Shown here: positions 39,812-49,141 of the stretch, in pieces
How positions within the stretch are numbered: position 1 is the stretch's first letter
Layout: every line of letters begins with the position of its first letter
Source of the DNA: Oscillospiraceae bacterium
GTDB lineage: Bacteria; Bacillota; Clostridia; Oscillospirales; Ruminococcaceae
Assembly: GCA_029006135.1 (NCBI GenBank)
Contig: JAQXGE010000045.1
Coordinates: 82,800 to 146,799, forward strand
Direction of reading: 5' to 3'
DNA: 64,000 nucleotides
Program-made: the position numbers and the translations under genes
Notes under the pieces: model-generated
Told to the model about the DNA's origin: nothing
Databases searched by the model: none
What the model saw: only the letters and a program-made list of their open reading frames with translations

Positions 39812-40867
39812 TTCATTCTCCGCGCTTCTGCGGGGTTCGGCATAATCTTCATTGGCAATGGGCGAACAATTCACTGCCTGACGGAGCTGTGCTTGGTTGA
39901 TATGGGTGTAGATTTGTGTTGTGGATACATTTTCGTGACCGAGAATCTCCTTGAGCGCCAACATATCAACGCCGCCCTGGTACATCAAGGTTGCCGCCGT
40001 ATGGCGTAGTTTGTGGGGAGAATATCCCTTTCCGTCAAGTCCTGCGGATTGCAGGCATTTTTCTACGATTTGCTCTACGCGCCGTGCCGTCAGGCGTTTT
40101 CCGGTCCGTTTGGAGACAAAAAGTGCCTGCTTATCAATCAGCTTTGGAAGCGCTGCACGCTTGGGCAGATAATGCGACAGCGCCGTCTTGCAGGAATTGT
40201 TCAGATAGACCAGTCTCTCTTTATTGCCTTTGCCAACGATACGGATGGTATCGTCCTTGAAATCGCCAAGATCGATGGTGACAAGTTCAGCCAAACGCAT
40301 CCCACAGTTGAGAAAAAGCGTCAAAATACAAAAATCTCGCTCATAGAAGTCACTTTGTATATTATTTAACAAAGATAAACTTTCGTCAACGCTTAAATAT
40401 TTCGGCAGGGCCTTCTTGGGAGCGCCCAAACTGATGTTTTCAGTAGGATTTTTGATTCGATTTCCGTTTTTGTCGGTGTATTCGCCGAGATAACCACTGC
40501 CCAGATAACCGAAAAAACCGCGCAGGGCGCTGAGCTTTCTCGCACGCGCCTTTGAACCGTTGGAATGGCTGCGGGCATAGTCCAGGAAATTGATGATGTC
40601 ACGCTTTTGAACCGTTTTAATTTGATCCAGAGTAATACAGGTCAAATCTATCTGTTCGGCAGGTGTAGCATCATCTGAAAGTTCAGGGTGCCAAATGCAC
40701 ATCATATAACGAAAGAAGCTGCGCAGGTCCAGATAATAGCCATTGATGGTACGGGGCGAACGCAGTTTCACAACATCCAGGTAATGGAGATATTCTATAA
40801 CGGCATCCGGTATATCCAAATACGGTGCGTGGCGGTCAGGATGCGCCACATCTATATAAGAACTCAT
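39779..40867 (-). CDS. tyrosine recombinase/integrase, XerC/XerD-like
   Basis: Catalytic motifs CGMRLAEL, HKLRHTAATLMYQGG, LGHENVSTTQIYTH; AGGGGAGAGG before ATG at 40867. Confidence 0.9.
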   Translation of the reverse strand: MSSYIDVAHPDRHAPYLDIPDAVIEYLHYLDVVKLRSPRTINGYYLDLRSFFRYMMCIWHPELSDDATPAEQIDLTCITLDQIKTVQKRDIINFLDYARSHSNGSKARARKLSALRGFFGYLGSGYLGEYTDKNGNRIKNPTENISLGAPKKALPKYLSVDESLSLLNNIQSDFYERDFCILTLFLNCGMRLAELVTIDLGDFKDDTIRIVGKGNKERLVYLNNSCKTALSHYLPKRAALPKLIDKQALFVSKRTGKRLTARRVEQIVEKCLQSAGLDGKGYSPHKLRHTAATLMYQGGVDMLALKEILGHENVSTTQIYTHINQAQLRQAVNCSPIANEDYAEPRRSAENELEQDSDEEDI

Positions 40868-40884
40868 AAAAACCTCTCCCCTAT

Positions 40885-40912
40885 ATTTCGCTAAACTTAC
40901 ATTTAGCGAAAT
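40885..40912 (-). repeat. Perfect 11-bp inverted repeat with 6-nt spacer in the recombinase leader
   Basis: atttcgctaaa cttaca tttagcgaaat, between the sigma-A promoter and the SD of the recombinase gene. Confidence 0.85.
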
Positions 40913-40925
40913 TAAGTATATTGAA

Positions 40926-40954
40926 ATTATACCACCTCCCTCGTTCATCGTCAA
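40926..40954 (-). promoter_or_regulatory. sigma-A promoter of the recombinase gene
   Basis: Minus strand TTGACG - 17 nt - TATAAT. Confidence 0.75.
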
Positions 40955-40979
40955 GATTTTTCCGCTCTTTTCTAAGCAT

Positions 40980-41017
40980 AAAAGGCTGCGAATCCCTTGG
41001 AGGATTCGCAGCCTTTT
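40980..41017 (-). terminator. Intrinsic terminator downstream of the tyrS/radA-side gene string
   Basis: aaaaggctgcgaatcc cttgga ggattcgcagcctttt. Confidence 0.8.
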
Positions 41018-41041
41018 TCAAGTAAAACTATTTGAATAAAA

Positions 41042-41971
41042 TCAGCGGTTGATGGACTGTGCCATGCGGTGATAGGTATGGCGCTCACCACGGATTGCAA
41101 TCGAATACGCCAAGATGTTCTGCGGCAGCGCCATGCCCGGAACGCCGGTATCACCAATGTGATGAACGTCAGCACCGGCCATTTTACACAGCAGTGCAAT
41201 CTGGCGGATGGTGGCAGTGTCTGCCCCTTCCTGTGAGGTGCCGATGGCGGTCATCAGCAATTTCCCGCGGCTGTGCACGAAATCGGCCAGATGGTGCACA
41301 ACATCCATAGTAATTCCTGGTACCGTTCCGGGTGCAGGTGCCAGAATCATGTCAGCGCCTGCGTCAATAAACGCCTCCGCGTCCGCCTGCGTCATGATAT
41401 TGGCGCCGCTCTGACTCAGAACGCCGGCACCGTGCATTTTTCCGGCAGCGAGAATAACATCACTGCCCACTGCGTCCCGAATCTGCTGGAGGGACGAAAC
41501 GATTGCCTCGTTCGTCACGCCGTTGCCCGGGTTTCCGGTCAGGAGAATGAAATCCACGCCCATATCGCGTGCACGAATCGCATTTTGTGCGGTTGCCAGC
41601 CGTCCGGCAGACATCTGCCAGAGTGTACCGTCATTGCTATGGGCCGCTTGAGGATTGACCGGTTCAAGATTGATGCCGATTACCCGGCCCGTCAGCCGCT
41701 TTAGTTCACGAACCGTTTCCTCCGGAGCGACTTTGGGCAAGGCTTGAATGACAGGATGAACTACGTCAAACATATTGAGCAGCAGAATATCTGCACTCAA
41801 GGAGGCGGCGTATTCCGCATTTGTCACATCAGCCAGAAGCGGCTGTGTAATCCCAATCGTTTCACAAGCAAGCACGCGGCCCTCACTGGCAGCAATGGAT
41901 TGTAAAAGGGCCTTCTTACCATAACTGCGCAAGTCAGATGCAGTGCAATCCAAAAGACGCTTGACCATCAT
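41042..41971 (-). CDS. TIM-barrel-like protein of uncertain function (PEP phosphonomutase-like/DUF7916-type)
   Basis: Repeated beta-alpha segments: GADMILAPAPGTVPGIT, GVDFILLTGNPGNGVTNEAI, AGADVHHIGDTGVPGM; family recalled, not searched. Confidence 0.5.
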   Translation of the reverse strand: MMVKRLLDCTASDLRSYGKKALLQSIAASEGRVLACETIGITQPLLADVTNAEYAASLSADILLLNMFDVVHPVIQALPKVAPEETVRELKRLTGRVIGINLEPVNPQAAHSNDGTLWQMSAGRLATAQNAIRARDMGVDFILLTGNPGNGVTNEAIVSSLQQIRDAVGSDVILAAGKMHGAGVLSQSGANIMTQADAEAFIDAGADMILAPAPGTVPGITMDVVHHLADFVHSRGKLLMTAIGTSQEGADTATIRQIALLCKMAGADVHHIGDTGVPGMALPQNILAYSIAIRGERHTYHRMAQSINR

Positions 41972-42906
41972 TCGTCCTCCTCATCGTCTTCGTCATAAAT
42001 GCGGCCCTGACCCTTAATATAAAAGGCATCGCTCCCCTTCATCCCCTGCTGGCCGAGCGGAGAGGCAGATGTTGTGATGTTCATATTCATTTTCTTTTCG
42101 CTGTCAACCAGATACGGACGGGCTGCAGCGGCGACAGCCTTGAACAGTTCGTCATCTTTGGGAGCGTCCAGCACCAGTAAGTAGCTTTTGCTTGTGTCAT
42201 TAATCACCATGATCTGCAGATAAGCGGCTGCTACAGAGGGATACTGCTCCATCACACTGCACAGTGGGTCAACCAATGCGTCAGGATATGCAGTCGGTTC
42301 CACGATGGTTACCTTGTCGCCGGGTTTAATCTGAGCAGCCTGGAGCGCTGCATTATCGGCGGCAGCCTGTTTGGCGCGGACCATCATCTCATTGCGCTGA
42401 CGAAGAAGCGAATCGACCATTTCACTTGTAAAGCGAAGATTCTCACCGAACGGATTAAGAATAAAACCGGACACACGGTCATTGCCTTTGAGCATCCGCG
42501 CATAGTCGTCAAAGCGAAGAACCATGACCTGATTGGCGGGATTCCCCTTCCACTTTTTCAGTTCCTCCTCATCGGTGAACGCGGTGAAAAAGGATTTTCC
42601 GTCCGTACCTTTAAGGAGAGAAAAAGTGATTTTCGTATCTTTGGGTAAGACAACGCGGCCATTGGCATCGGGTTTGGGCTGTGATTTACCCATATCAATT
42701 TGCGCGGGAGCCAAAAACGCCCCACGCATCATCTGATTGATTACGGCGTTAAAATTCTGGGGCGTGTTTTCTTTCCGCAGTGCGGCGGCAGCTTCTTTCA
42801 GTTCAGGGTTGGAAATTTTGGGCCTTTGCGGTGCCTGCGGCCGTACATTCAAAGGTGCAGTGTTTTTTTGCGGCTGTATCTTCTTGCCGCCGGATTTTCC
42901 ACTCAT
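41968..42906 (-). CDS. SseB family protein
   Basis: FLAPAQID...TKITFSLLKGTDGKSFFTAFTDEEELKKW and C-terminal SseB domain; Pro-rich N-terminus; GAAGGAGA before ATG at 42906. Confidence 0.8.
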   Translation of the reverse strand: MSGKSGGKKIQPQKNTAPLNVRPQAPQRPKISNPELKEAAAALRKENTPQNFNAVINQMMRGAFLAPAQIDMGKSQPKPDANGRVVLPKDTKITFSLLKGTDGKSFFTAFTDEEELKKWKGNPANQVMVLRFDDYARMLKGNDRVSGFILNPFGENLRFTSEMVDSLLRQRNEMMVRAKQAAADNAALQAAQIKPGDKVTIVEPTAYPDALVDPLCSVMEQYPSVAAAYLQIMVINDTSKSYLLVLDAPKDDELFKAVAAAARPYLVDSEKKMNMNITTSASPLGQQGMKGSDAFYIKGQGRIYDEDDEEDE

Positions 42907-42939
42907 CGGTATTCTCCTTCTTCGGGCGGATGCCCACAA

Positions 42940-44343
42940 TCAATCTTTTAGTTTTATCGAATTGATGGCGTCCCGCAGGTAAGCAGCACCTATCAGGTGC
43001 AGACCGGGAAACTGTGCGGAATCCAACATTTTCAGGTTGTGTTTGGGAACTATAGCGGTATCAAATCCTATGCGCTGTGCTTCGCGCAGGCGGGTTTCGA
43101 GATGCGGAACACTGCGAATTTCTCCACCCAGCCCAATCTCGCCAATGGCCAGTGTTTTTTCAGGAACAGGCAAATCCAACAAACTGGAAGCCATCGCAAG
43201 GCAGACCGGAAGGTCACAGGCGGTTTCTTCCAGACGCAAGCCGCCAACGATATTGACGTAAACGTCCTGATTGCCAAACACATAACCAGCGCGCTTTTCA
43301 AGAACAGCCAGAAGCAGATACATCCGGTTGTAATCGAACCCGCTGGCCGTTCTACGCGGACTGGGGAACGTTGTTTTGGTTACAAGCGCCTGTATTTCAC
43401 TCAGAACCGGACGAGTCCCCTCCATCACACAGGCCACACAGGTACCAGAGATGCCGATTGGACGGCCTTCCAGCATGACTTGAGACGGATTGTCAATCTG
43501 TTCAAGGCCCTTGCCGGTCATATCAAACATTCCAATTTCGTTGGTGGACCCATAGCGGTTCTTGACGGCACGCAGAACGCGATACGGCAGGGTTTTGTCG
43601 CCTTCAAAATAGAGCACGGTATCCACAATATGTTCCATGACTTTAGGTCCGGCAATAGCGCCGTCCTTGTTTACATGGCCCACAATAAACGTGGGGATCT
43701 CGTTGGTTTTTGCAACATTGAGGAAGCGGGCGGTGCTTTCTTTGACTTGACTCACGGTTCCGGAGGAAGAAGCAACATCAGCACAGCGCATTGTCTGAAT
43801 CGAGTCGATGACAACCAAATCCGGCTTCATCTGCTCAATCAAGCCGCAGATTTCATCCACATCACTTTCTGCCGCAATCGAAATATTGTCCTGCGGCACA
43901 CGAAGGCGTTCTGCGCGGAGTTTAATCTGCCGGACTGATTCCTCACCGGTGACATACAGAACATTTCTTGTACGGGAAACTTCACCGCAGAGCTGAAGAA
44001 GAATCGTAGATTTTCCGATTCCCGGTTCGCCGCCAATCAACGTCACGCTGCCCAATACAATGCCGCCGCCCAGTACCCGATCCAACTCGCTGATTCCGGT
44101 TATAATACGGCTTTTCTCTTCCGTAGTGCTGATGTTTTTCAACTTCAGCGGTTTCAGGCTGGTCTGACCGGTTACACGAGCGGGCGCAGCGCTGCGCCCG
44201 GAAGATGTCTTTGCAGGCTCTGCCACAACATCCTCTGTCATTGTGTTCCATGACCCGCAGGATGGACAGCGCCCAAGCCAGCGAGGGCTCGTCTCCCCGC
44301 ACTGGGTACACACATAAATTGTTTTCAGTTTTTCTTTAGCCAT
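42940..44343 (-). CDS. radA: DNA repair protein RadA
   Basis: YVCTQCGETSPRWLGRCPSCGSWNT zinc finger, GGEPGIGKSTILLQL, KNRYGSTNEIGMF, C-terminal Lon-like domain. Confidence 0.96.
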   Translation of the reverse strand: MAKEKLKTIYVCTQCGETSPRWLGRCPSCGSWNTMTEDVVAEPAKTSSGRSAAPARVTGQTSLKPLKLKNISTTEEKSRIITGISELDRVLGGGIVLGSVTLIGGEPGIGKSTILLQLCGEVSRTRNVLYVTGEESVRQIKLRAERLRVPQDNISIAAESDVDEICGLIEQMKPDLVVIDSIQTMRCADVASSSGTVSQVKESTARFLNVAKTNEIPTFIVGHVNKDGAIAGPKVMEHIVDTVLYFEGDKTLPYRVLRAVKNRYGSTNEIGMFDMTGKGLEQIDNPSQVMLEGRPIGISGTCVACVMEGTRPVLSEIQALVTKTTFPSPRRTASGFDYNRMYLLLAVLEKRAGYVFGNQDVYVNIVGGLRLEETACDLPVCLAMASSLLDLPVPEKTLAIGEIGLGGEIRSVPHLETRLREAQRIGFDTAIVPKHNLKMLDSAQFPGLHLIGAAYLRDAINSIKLKD

Positions 44344-44430
44344 GCTCTGTCCTCCCCTATTTTTTATTATATCCCAATTCCCACGGAGGGGCAAGAGAGG
44401 AACAGAGGGTTTTTATCGTTTTCATTCGTC

Positions 44431-44478
44431 AAAAAAACTGCCGGCAGGAAAGACCATACTCTTCTCCCCTCCCGGCAG
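44431..44478 (-). terminator. Intrinsic terminator after tyrS
   Basis: ctgccgg/ccggcag arms with a T7 run on the minus strand. Confidence 0.6.
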
Positions 44479-44486
44479 CCTGCTGT

Positions 44487-45710
44487 TTACTGAAGTGTTA
44501 CTTTCTGATAGGTCTTTTTGCCCTTTTTGATGACAACACCCTTTTTAAGCTGATCCTCGCTCAGCGTCGCTTTGGGATCGGTGACTTTTTCGCCGTCTAC
44601 CAGAACACCGCCCTGCTGCACAAGCTGACGGGCTTCACGGTTGGAAGCGCAGAGTCCGGCTGCAACCATTGCAGCCAGGAGACCAACCTGACCATCCTTC
44701 ACAAGTGCCGCATCCAGCACGGTGGTGGGCATATGCTCATGGTCTGCCGCGCCGCCAAAAATCTGACGTGCAGCATTCTGAGCCTTGTCGGCTTCTTCTT
44801 TGCCGTGGACCATGCTGGTCAGCTCATAGGCAAGAATTTCCTTGGCTTTGTTGAGCTGCTCGCCTTCCCAGCGATCCATTTCATCAATCTGCTCAAGCGG
44901 CAGGAAGGTTAGCATACGAATACATTTGAGAACGTCAGCATCACCCACATTACGCCAATACTGATAGAAATCAAAGGGGCTGGTCTTGTTGGGGTCAAGC
45001 CAGACGGCATTGCCGGCGGTCTTGCCCATCTTCTTGCCCTGAGAGTCGGTAAGCAAAGTAATTGTCATGGCATAAGCATCTTTGCCCAGCTTGCGGCGGA
45101 TCAGTTCGGTACCGCCCAGCATATTGGACCACTGATCATCGCCGCCAAACTCCATGTTGCAGCCGTAATGTTGGAACATATAGTAGAAGTCGTAGCTCTG
45201 CATAATCATGTAGTTGAACTCAAGGAAGGACAGGCCCTTCTCCATGCGCTGCTTATAGCATTCGGCACGGAGCATATTATTGACACTGAAACAAGGGCCG
45301 ACTTCACGGAGAAGGTCAACGTAGTTCAGGTTGAGCAGCCAATCAGCGTTGTTGAGCATCAGCGCCTTGCCGTCGCCAAAGTTGATAAAACGCTCCATCT
45401 GGCGTTTGAAGCACTCCGCATTATGGTCAATATCCTCTTTGGTCAGCATTTTACGCATATCGGTACGTCCGGAAGGGTCTCCGATCATCGTGGTGCCGCC
45501 GCCAATCAGAGCGATCGGCTTGTTGCCTGCCATCTGCAGACGCTTCATCAGGGTGAGCGCCATGAAATGGCCAGCGGTCAGGCTGTCCGCCGTGCAGTCA
45601 AAGCCGATATAGAAGGTAGCTTTGCCATTGTTGATGAGGTCTTTGATTTCCTCTTCGTCCGTGACCTGAGCAATCAGGCCGCGGGCTTTCAGTTCGTCAT
45701 AAATCGTCAT
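44487..45710 (-). CDS. tyrS: tyrosyl-tRNA synthetase
   Basis: FYIGFDCTADSLTAGHFMALTLMKRLQ (HIGH-like), KMGKTAGNAVWLD (KMSKS-like), C-terminal S4 domain; AGGAGGAACC before ATG at 45710. Confidence 0.95.
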   Translation of the reverse strand: MTIYDELKARGLIAQVTDEEEIKDLINNGKATFYIGFDCTADSLTAGHFMALTLMKRLQMAGNKPIALIGGGTTMIGDPSGRTDMRKMLTKEDIDHNAECFKRQMERFINFGDGKALMLNNADWLLNLNYVDLLREVGPCFSVNNMLRAECYKQRMEKGLSFLEFNYMIMQSYDFYYMFQHYGCNMEFGGDDQWSNMLGGTELIRRKLGKDAYAMTITLLTDSQGKKMGKTAGNAVWLDPNKTSPFDFYQYWRNVGDADVLKCIRMLTFLPLEQIDEMDRWEGEQLNKAKEILAYELTSMVHGKEEADKAQNAARQIFGGAADHEHMPTTVLDAALVKDGQVGLLAAMVAAGLCASNREARQLVQQGGVLVDGEKVTDPKATLSEDQLKKGVVIKKGKKTYQKVTLQ

Positions 45711-45737
45711 TTTGGTTCCTCCTGTGCGGCAGGCAAG

Positions 45738-46022
45738 ACAAAGCCCCCTGCCAAATAATAAATCTGGCAGAGGGCGAAAAGTACGCGGTACCACCTCTGT
45801 TTGTCCGAGCCTCACGGCACACGGACCTTCGCGGGTACGGGCAGGTGAAATGCTCCGATACCCAAACGCGGTAACGTGCGCACACGGCACAGCCTACACG
45901 CCTTCACGGTTTCAGCCTGCTGCTCAAGGATGTATTCACTTCCCGCCGTACAGTCCCTTGCACCATCCGGGACCTCTCTGTGCGCGGCAAACAGAAGCTA
46001 CTGGTTCCTCTCTCCGCATTTG
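45738..46022 (-). ncRNA. T-box leader (tyrosyl) upstream of tyrS
   Basis: Minus strand T-box core cagaggtggtaccgcgtac (45781-45799), followed by the terminator hairpin cgccctctgccagatttattatttggcagggggc; candidate UAC specifier in gtgaatacatccttgagc. Confidence 0.92.
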
Positions 46023-46031
46023 AACATTACT

Positions 46032-46060
46032 AATTTAACATAGTTGCGAGGCCTTGTCAA
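46032..46060 (-). promoter_or_regulatory. sigma-A promoter for T-box-tyrS
   Basis: Minus strand TTGACA - 17 nt - TAAATT. Confidence 0.65.
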
Positions 46061-46087
46061 GCGCAGTACCGTTTGCGGTGCAATGGG

Positions 46088-47758
46088 TCAGCATTGCGAT
46101 TTTTCAATCAATTCTCTTGCGTTGGCAAGGCTTAGTTCCGTTACTTTGTCCCCTGAAATCATTCGGGCCAGCACCTGTACGCGCCCATCAAGGTCAAGCG
46201 GGTGAATTTCAGTATAAGTGCGATCCCCGCGCACATTTTTCTGAATGAGAAGCTGCTGATCCGCAAAAGCTGCAATCTGTGGTGTATGCGTGATACAAAG
46301 CACCTGATGTCCCTGCGCAGTCTGCTTGAGCTTTTGCCCAATTCGACCAGCCGCAAGACCGGAAACACCGGTGTCAATCTCATCATAAATCACGGTAGGA
46401 ATAGCATCCTTATCTGCTAAGGCGCTCTTAAACGCAAGCATAATGCGTGAAAGCTCACCGCCGGATGCAATTTTGGCCAGCGGTTTTGGTTCCTCGCCGG
46501 GATTGGTAGAGATGAGAAATTCAACGCTGTCCTGTCCGGCAGAGGCAAGCGGTCCGCGCTGATGGCGCAGCGCCATCCGAACCCCGGGCATATTCAGGAA
46601 TTCGAGAGCCTCCCGCATCTGCTTGTTCATTTGGGTAAAAGCCTTCAGGCGGGATTGTGTGAGCTGTTCGGCGGCTTCCTTGGCACTGCGATAGAGTTCT
46701 TGCTTGCGCTGCGTTAATTCTGCAATCCTCTTGCCGGAAGATTGGTAGCCTTCCAGCTCCTCGGCACCTTTATCCCGGCGTGCAAGAAGTTCTTCTACGC
46801 TGGCGCCGTAGCGCTGCTTAATACGGTAAATTTGATCAAGGCGTTCCTCGATCTGATTCAGTTCCCCCGGATCAAAATCGTAGGCATCCAGACGATCTGC
46901 CAATTCGGTGGCAAGTTCTCTTGCTCCATAATACAGTTCATTGAGACGGTCAGACAAAGGCGCCAAACTTTCATCCAGCCGGGCGCTGTTTGCGAGGTCA
47001 CCTGCCGCACCGCCTAAAAGGTCTGCGGCACCGGCGCTGTCTCCGTCCTCGTCACCGGAAAGAGCCTGATGCGCTGCGGTCAGACCGTCCAGAATTCCCT
47101 GTGCGTGAACAATCACGCTGCGCCGGTCCATAAGTGCGTCTTCCTCGCCGGGTGAAAGCGCGGCGGAATCAATCGCATCGATTTCTTCCGTGAGCTCGGC
47201 AATACGGCGCTGCTTTTCCGCCTCACTGGACGTCAGCGCATCCAGTGCACGTTTGGCGGTCACCAATTCCCGGTAGAGCTTATGATAAGCTTCATAAAGT
47301 TCTCCATTTTGCGCATATTGATCAAGCAAGCCCAAATGCGTAGAAGGGTTGGTAAGGCTCGTACTGTCATGCTGTCCATGAATGGTTAATAGCCCGGAAG
47401 AAATATCCCGTACAACACTGGCTGTGGCGGGCATTCCGTTGACGCGGCAGCTTCCTTTGCCGTCCGCACCAATTTCACGGTAGAGGAGCAAATCATCCGA
47501 TACGCCATAGCCGCAGCGCTCCACAAGTTCCCGCGTTTTGGCGGGAAGATGTTCAAAAGTTGCCCAGATTCTTGCTTTCTGCGCTCCGCTGCGCACCAGT
47601 TCCCGGGAGGTGCGGTTGCCTAAAATCGCATTGATGGAATCAATCAGAATGGATTTGCCCGCGCCGGTTTCACCAGTCAGAACATTCAAACCAGGAGTGA
47701 ACGATACTTCGGCTTTTTCGATTACGGCAACATTTTCGATTTTGATTTCCGCAAGCAT
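46088..47758 (-). CDS. recN: DNA repair protein RecN
   Basis: MLAEIKIENVAVIEKAEVSFTPGLNVLTGETGAGKSILIDSINAILG; IASGGELSRIMLAFKS; YDEIDTGVSGLAAG. Confidence 0.96.
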   Translation of the reverse strand: MLAEIKIENVAVIEKAEVSFTPGLNVLTGETGAGKSILIDSINAILGNRTSRELVRSGAQKARIWATFEHLPAKTRELVERCGYGVSDDLLLYREIGADGKGSCRVNGMPATASVVRDISSGLLTIHGQHDSTSLTNPSTHLGLLDQYAQNGELYEAYHKLYRELVTAKRALDALTSSEAEKQRRIAELTEEIDAIDSAALSPGEEDALMDRRSVIVHAQGILDGLTAAHQALSGDEDGDSAGAADLLGGAAGDLANSARLDESLAPLSDRLNELYYGARELATELADRLDAYDFDPGELNQIEERLDQIYRIKQRYGASVEELLARRDKGAEELEGYQSSGKRIAELTQRKQELYRSAKEAAEQLTQSRLKAFTQMNKQMREALEFLNMPGVRMALRHQRGPLASAGQDSVEFLISTNPGEEPKPLAKIASGGELSRIMLAFKSALADKDAIPTVIYDEIDTGVSGLAAGRIGQKLKQTAQGHQVLCITHTPQIAAFADQQLLIQKNVRGDRTYTEIHPLDLDGRVQVLARMISGDKVTELSLANARELIEKSQC

Positions 47759-47781
47759 GGAGCCATGCTCCTTTCTTCCGC

Positions 47782-48246
47782 TCAGGCGCGGGGCATTATG
47801 TACTGCTGGAGCTGACAGGTGATTTCGGCTGCCGCCTCCTCAGTGCGCATCAGAATAAAGAAGGTATCATCACCGGAAAGGGTGCCGACAACGTCCTTCC
47901 AAGTCTGGGCATCGAACACCTCACAGGCAGCATTCGCCATACCAGAAAAACACTTGACAAGTACCATGTGACCGGCACAGTCAACTTTAAGAACCGATTC
48001 CCGGAAAATCGTCTCAAATCGGTTTGGGGAATGTGCAGTCTTGCCGGCCCCACTGGCAGACATATACCGGTAATGTCCGTCCCCGGTGGCTGTTTTGACA
48101 AGGCGGAGTTCCCGGATATCCCGGGAAACAGTGGCCTGAGTCACATCAAAGCCTTCACGGCGGAGATGTTCGAGCAGATCTTCCTGTCGGTCAATCGGGT
48201 ATTTGTCGATCAGATCAAGGATCGCCTGATGTCGTGCACTTTTCAT
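47782..48246 (-). CDS. argR: arginine repressor
   Basis: ILDLIDKYPIDRQEDLLEHLRREGFDVTQATVSRDIRELRLVK; C-terminal GTLSGDDTFFILMRTEEAA. Confidence 0.93.
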   Translation of the reverse strand: MKSARHQAILDLIDKYPIDRQEDLLEHLRREGFDVTQATVSRDIRELRLVKTATGDGHYRYMSASGAGKTAHSPNRFETIFRESVLKVDCAGHMVLVKCFSGMANAACEVFDAQTWKDVVGTLSGDDTFFILMRTEEAAAEITCQLQQYIMPRA

Positions 48247-48253
48247 ATCAGTC

Positions 48254-49099
48254 CTATCTCCTCATCAATTTTGTTTCTATCGCATGAAATTGCTCACTGC
48301 CATCAAAGACTATGAGCTGTAAAGATTCAGGTGCTGTGGTCAGGTCAAGGACATCCCCAGGCTGCATATCGCACTGTGCATTGCTGTCCGCACTGGCATA
48401 AACGGGCTCGCGGTTGTCTTTCTCGGCCACAATGGTGAGATGCCGATCCGCCGAAAAGACCAACGGAACAGAATGCATTCCGTGAGCGCAAACCGGTGTC
48501 AGCACCATGACGGGCGCGCGGGCATCCAGTACCGGGCCGCCCGCAGACAGCGAGTAAGCGGTAGACCCCGCAGGCGTCGCAGCAATTACGCCATCGCTGC
48601 GGTATCGGCTCACAAAGACACCATCACAGTAAACCGTATAGTCCATTGGGTGCAGCCGTGAATGGCCAAACAGAACGACATCATTCATGGCAACCCGAGA
48701 CCATTTGTGGGCGGCAACTTGGGCAAGAAGCATATGACGGGATTCAAGTGAATACTCCCCCGCTAACAGACGCGGAATTTTTCTCTCAAGTTCGCCGACC
48801 TCACAGGTTGCAAGAAATCCCGTCCGGCCTAAATTGACGCCCAAAACCGGCTTCCGATATGCTGCACATTCCGGGGCAACGCGCAGCAGCGTTCCATCGC
48901 CGCCTACCGTTATGACCTGAGAAGCCTGAAGAAACGCCTGTTCCCGAGGCAGAAAACAAGCCTGCGTTTCGGAAAGATCAGCGGAAAACTCATCCGGCAG
49001 AAGCGCCTGCGTGCCTGCGTCTGAAAGCTGAGAAATGATGATTCGCGTTACCGTCAAATCATCGTCTTTCATTCTGTTAGGAAGAAGCAGAACCGACAT
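48254..49099 (-). CDS. nadK: NAD kinase
   Basis: VITVGGDGTLLRVAPE, LGVNLGRTGFLATCEVGEL, ATPAGSTAYSLSAGGPVLD. Confidence 0.94.
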   Translation of the reverse strand: MSVLLLPNRMKDDDLTVTRIIISQLSDAGTQALLPDEFSADLSETQACFLPREQAFLQASQVITVGGDGTLLRVAPECAAYRKPVLGVNLGRTGFLATCEVGELERKIPRLLAGEYSLESRHMLLAQVAAHKWSRVAMNDVVLFGHSRLHPMDYTVYCDGVFVSRYRSDGVIAATPAGSTAYSLSAGGPVLDARAPVMVLTPVCAHGMHSVPLVFSADRHLTIVAEKDNREPVYASADSNAQCDMQPGDVLDLTTAPESLQLIVFDGSEQFHAIETKLMRR

Positions 49100-49141
49100 A
49101 TAATCCTTCTTTCCATGGGTCAAAGCTGAGCCCATGATACG

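Noticed and set aside
42997-43938. 313-aa plus-strand ORF antisense to radA
   Set aside because: Shadow ORF with no family resemblance.
45697-46023. Short ORFs and N-terminal extension of tyrS upstream of 45710
   Set aside because: Interval is the T-box leader; tyrS starts at 45710 after AGGAGGAACC.
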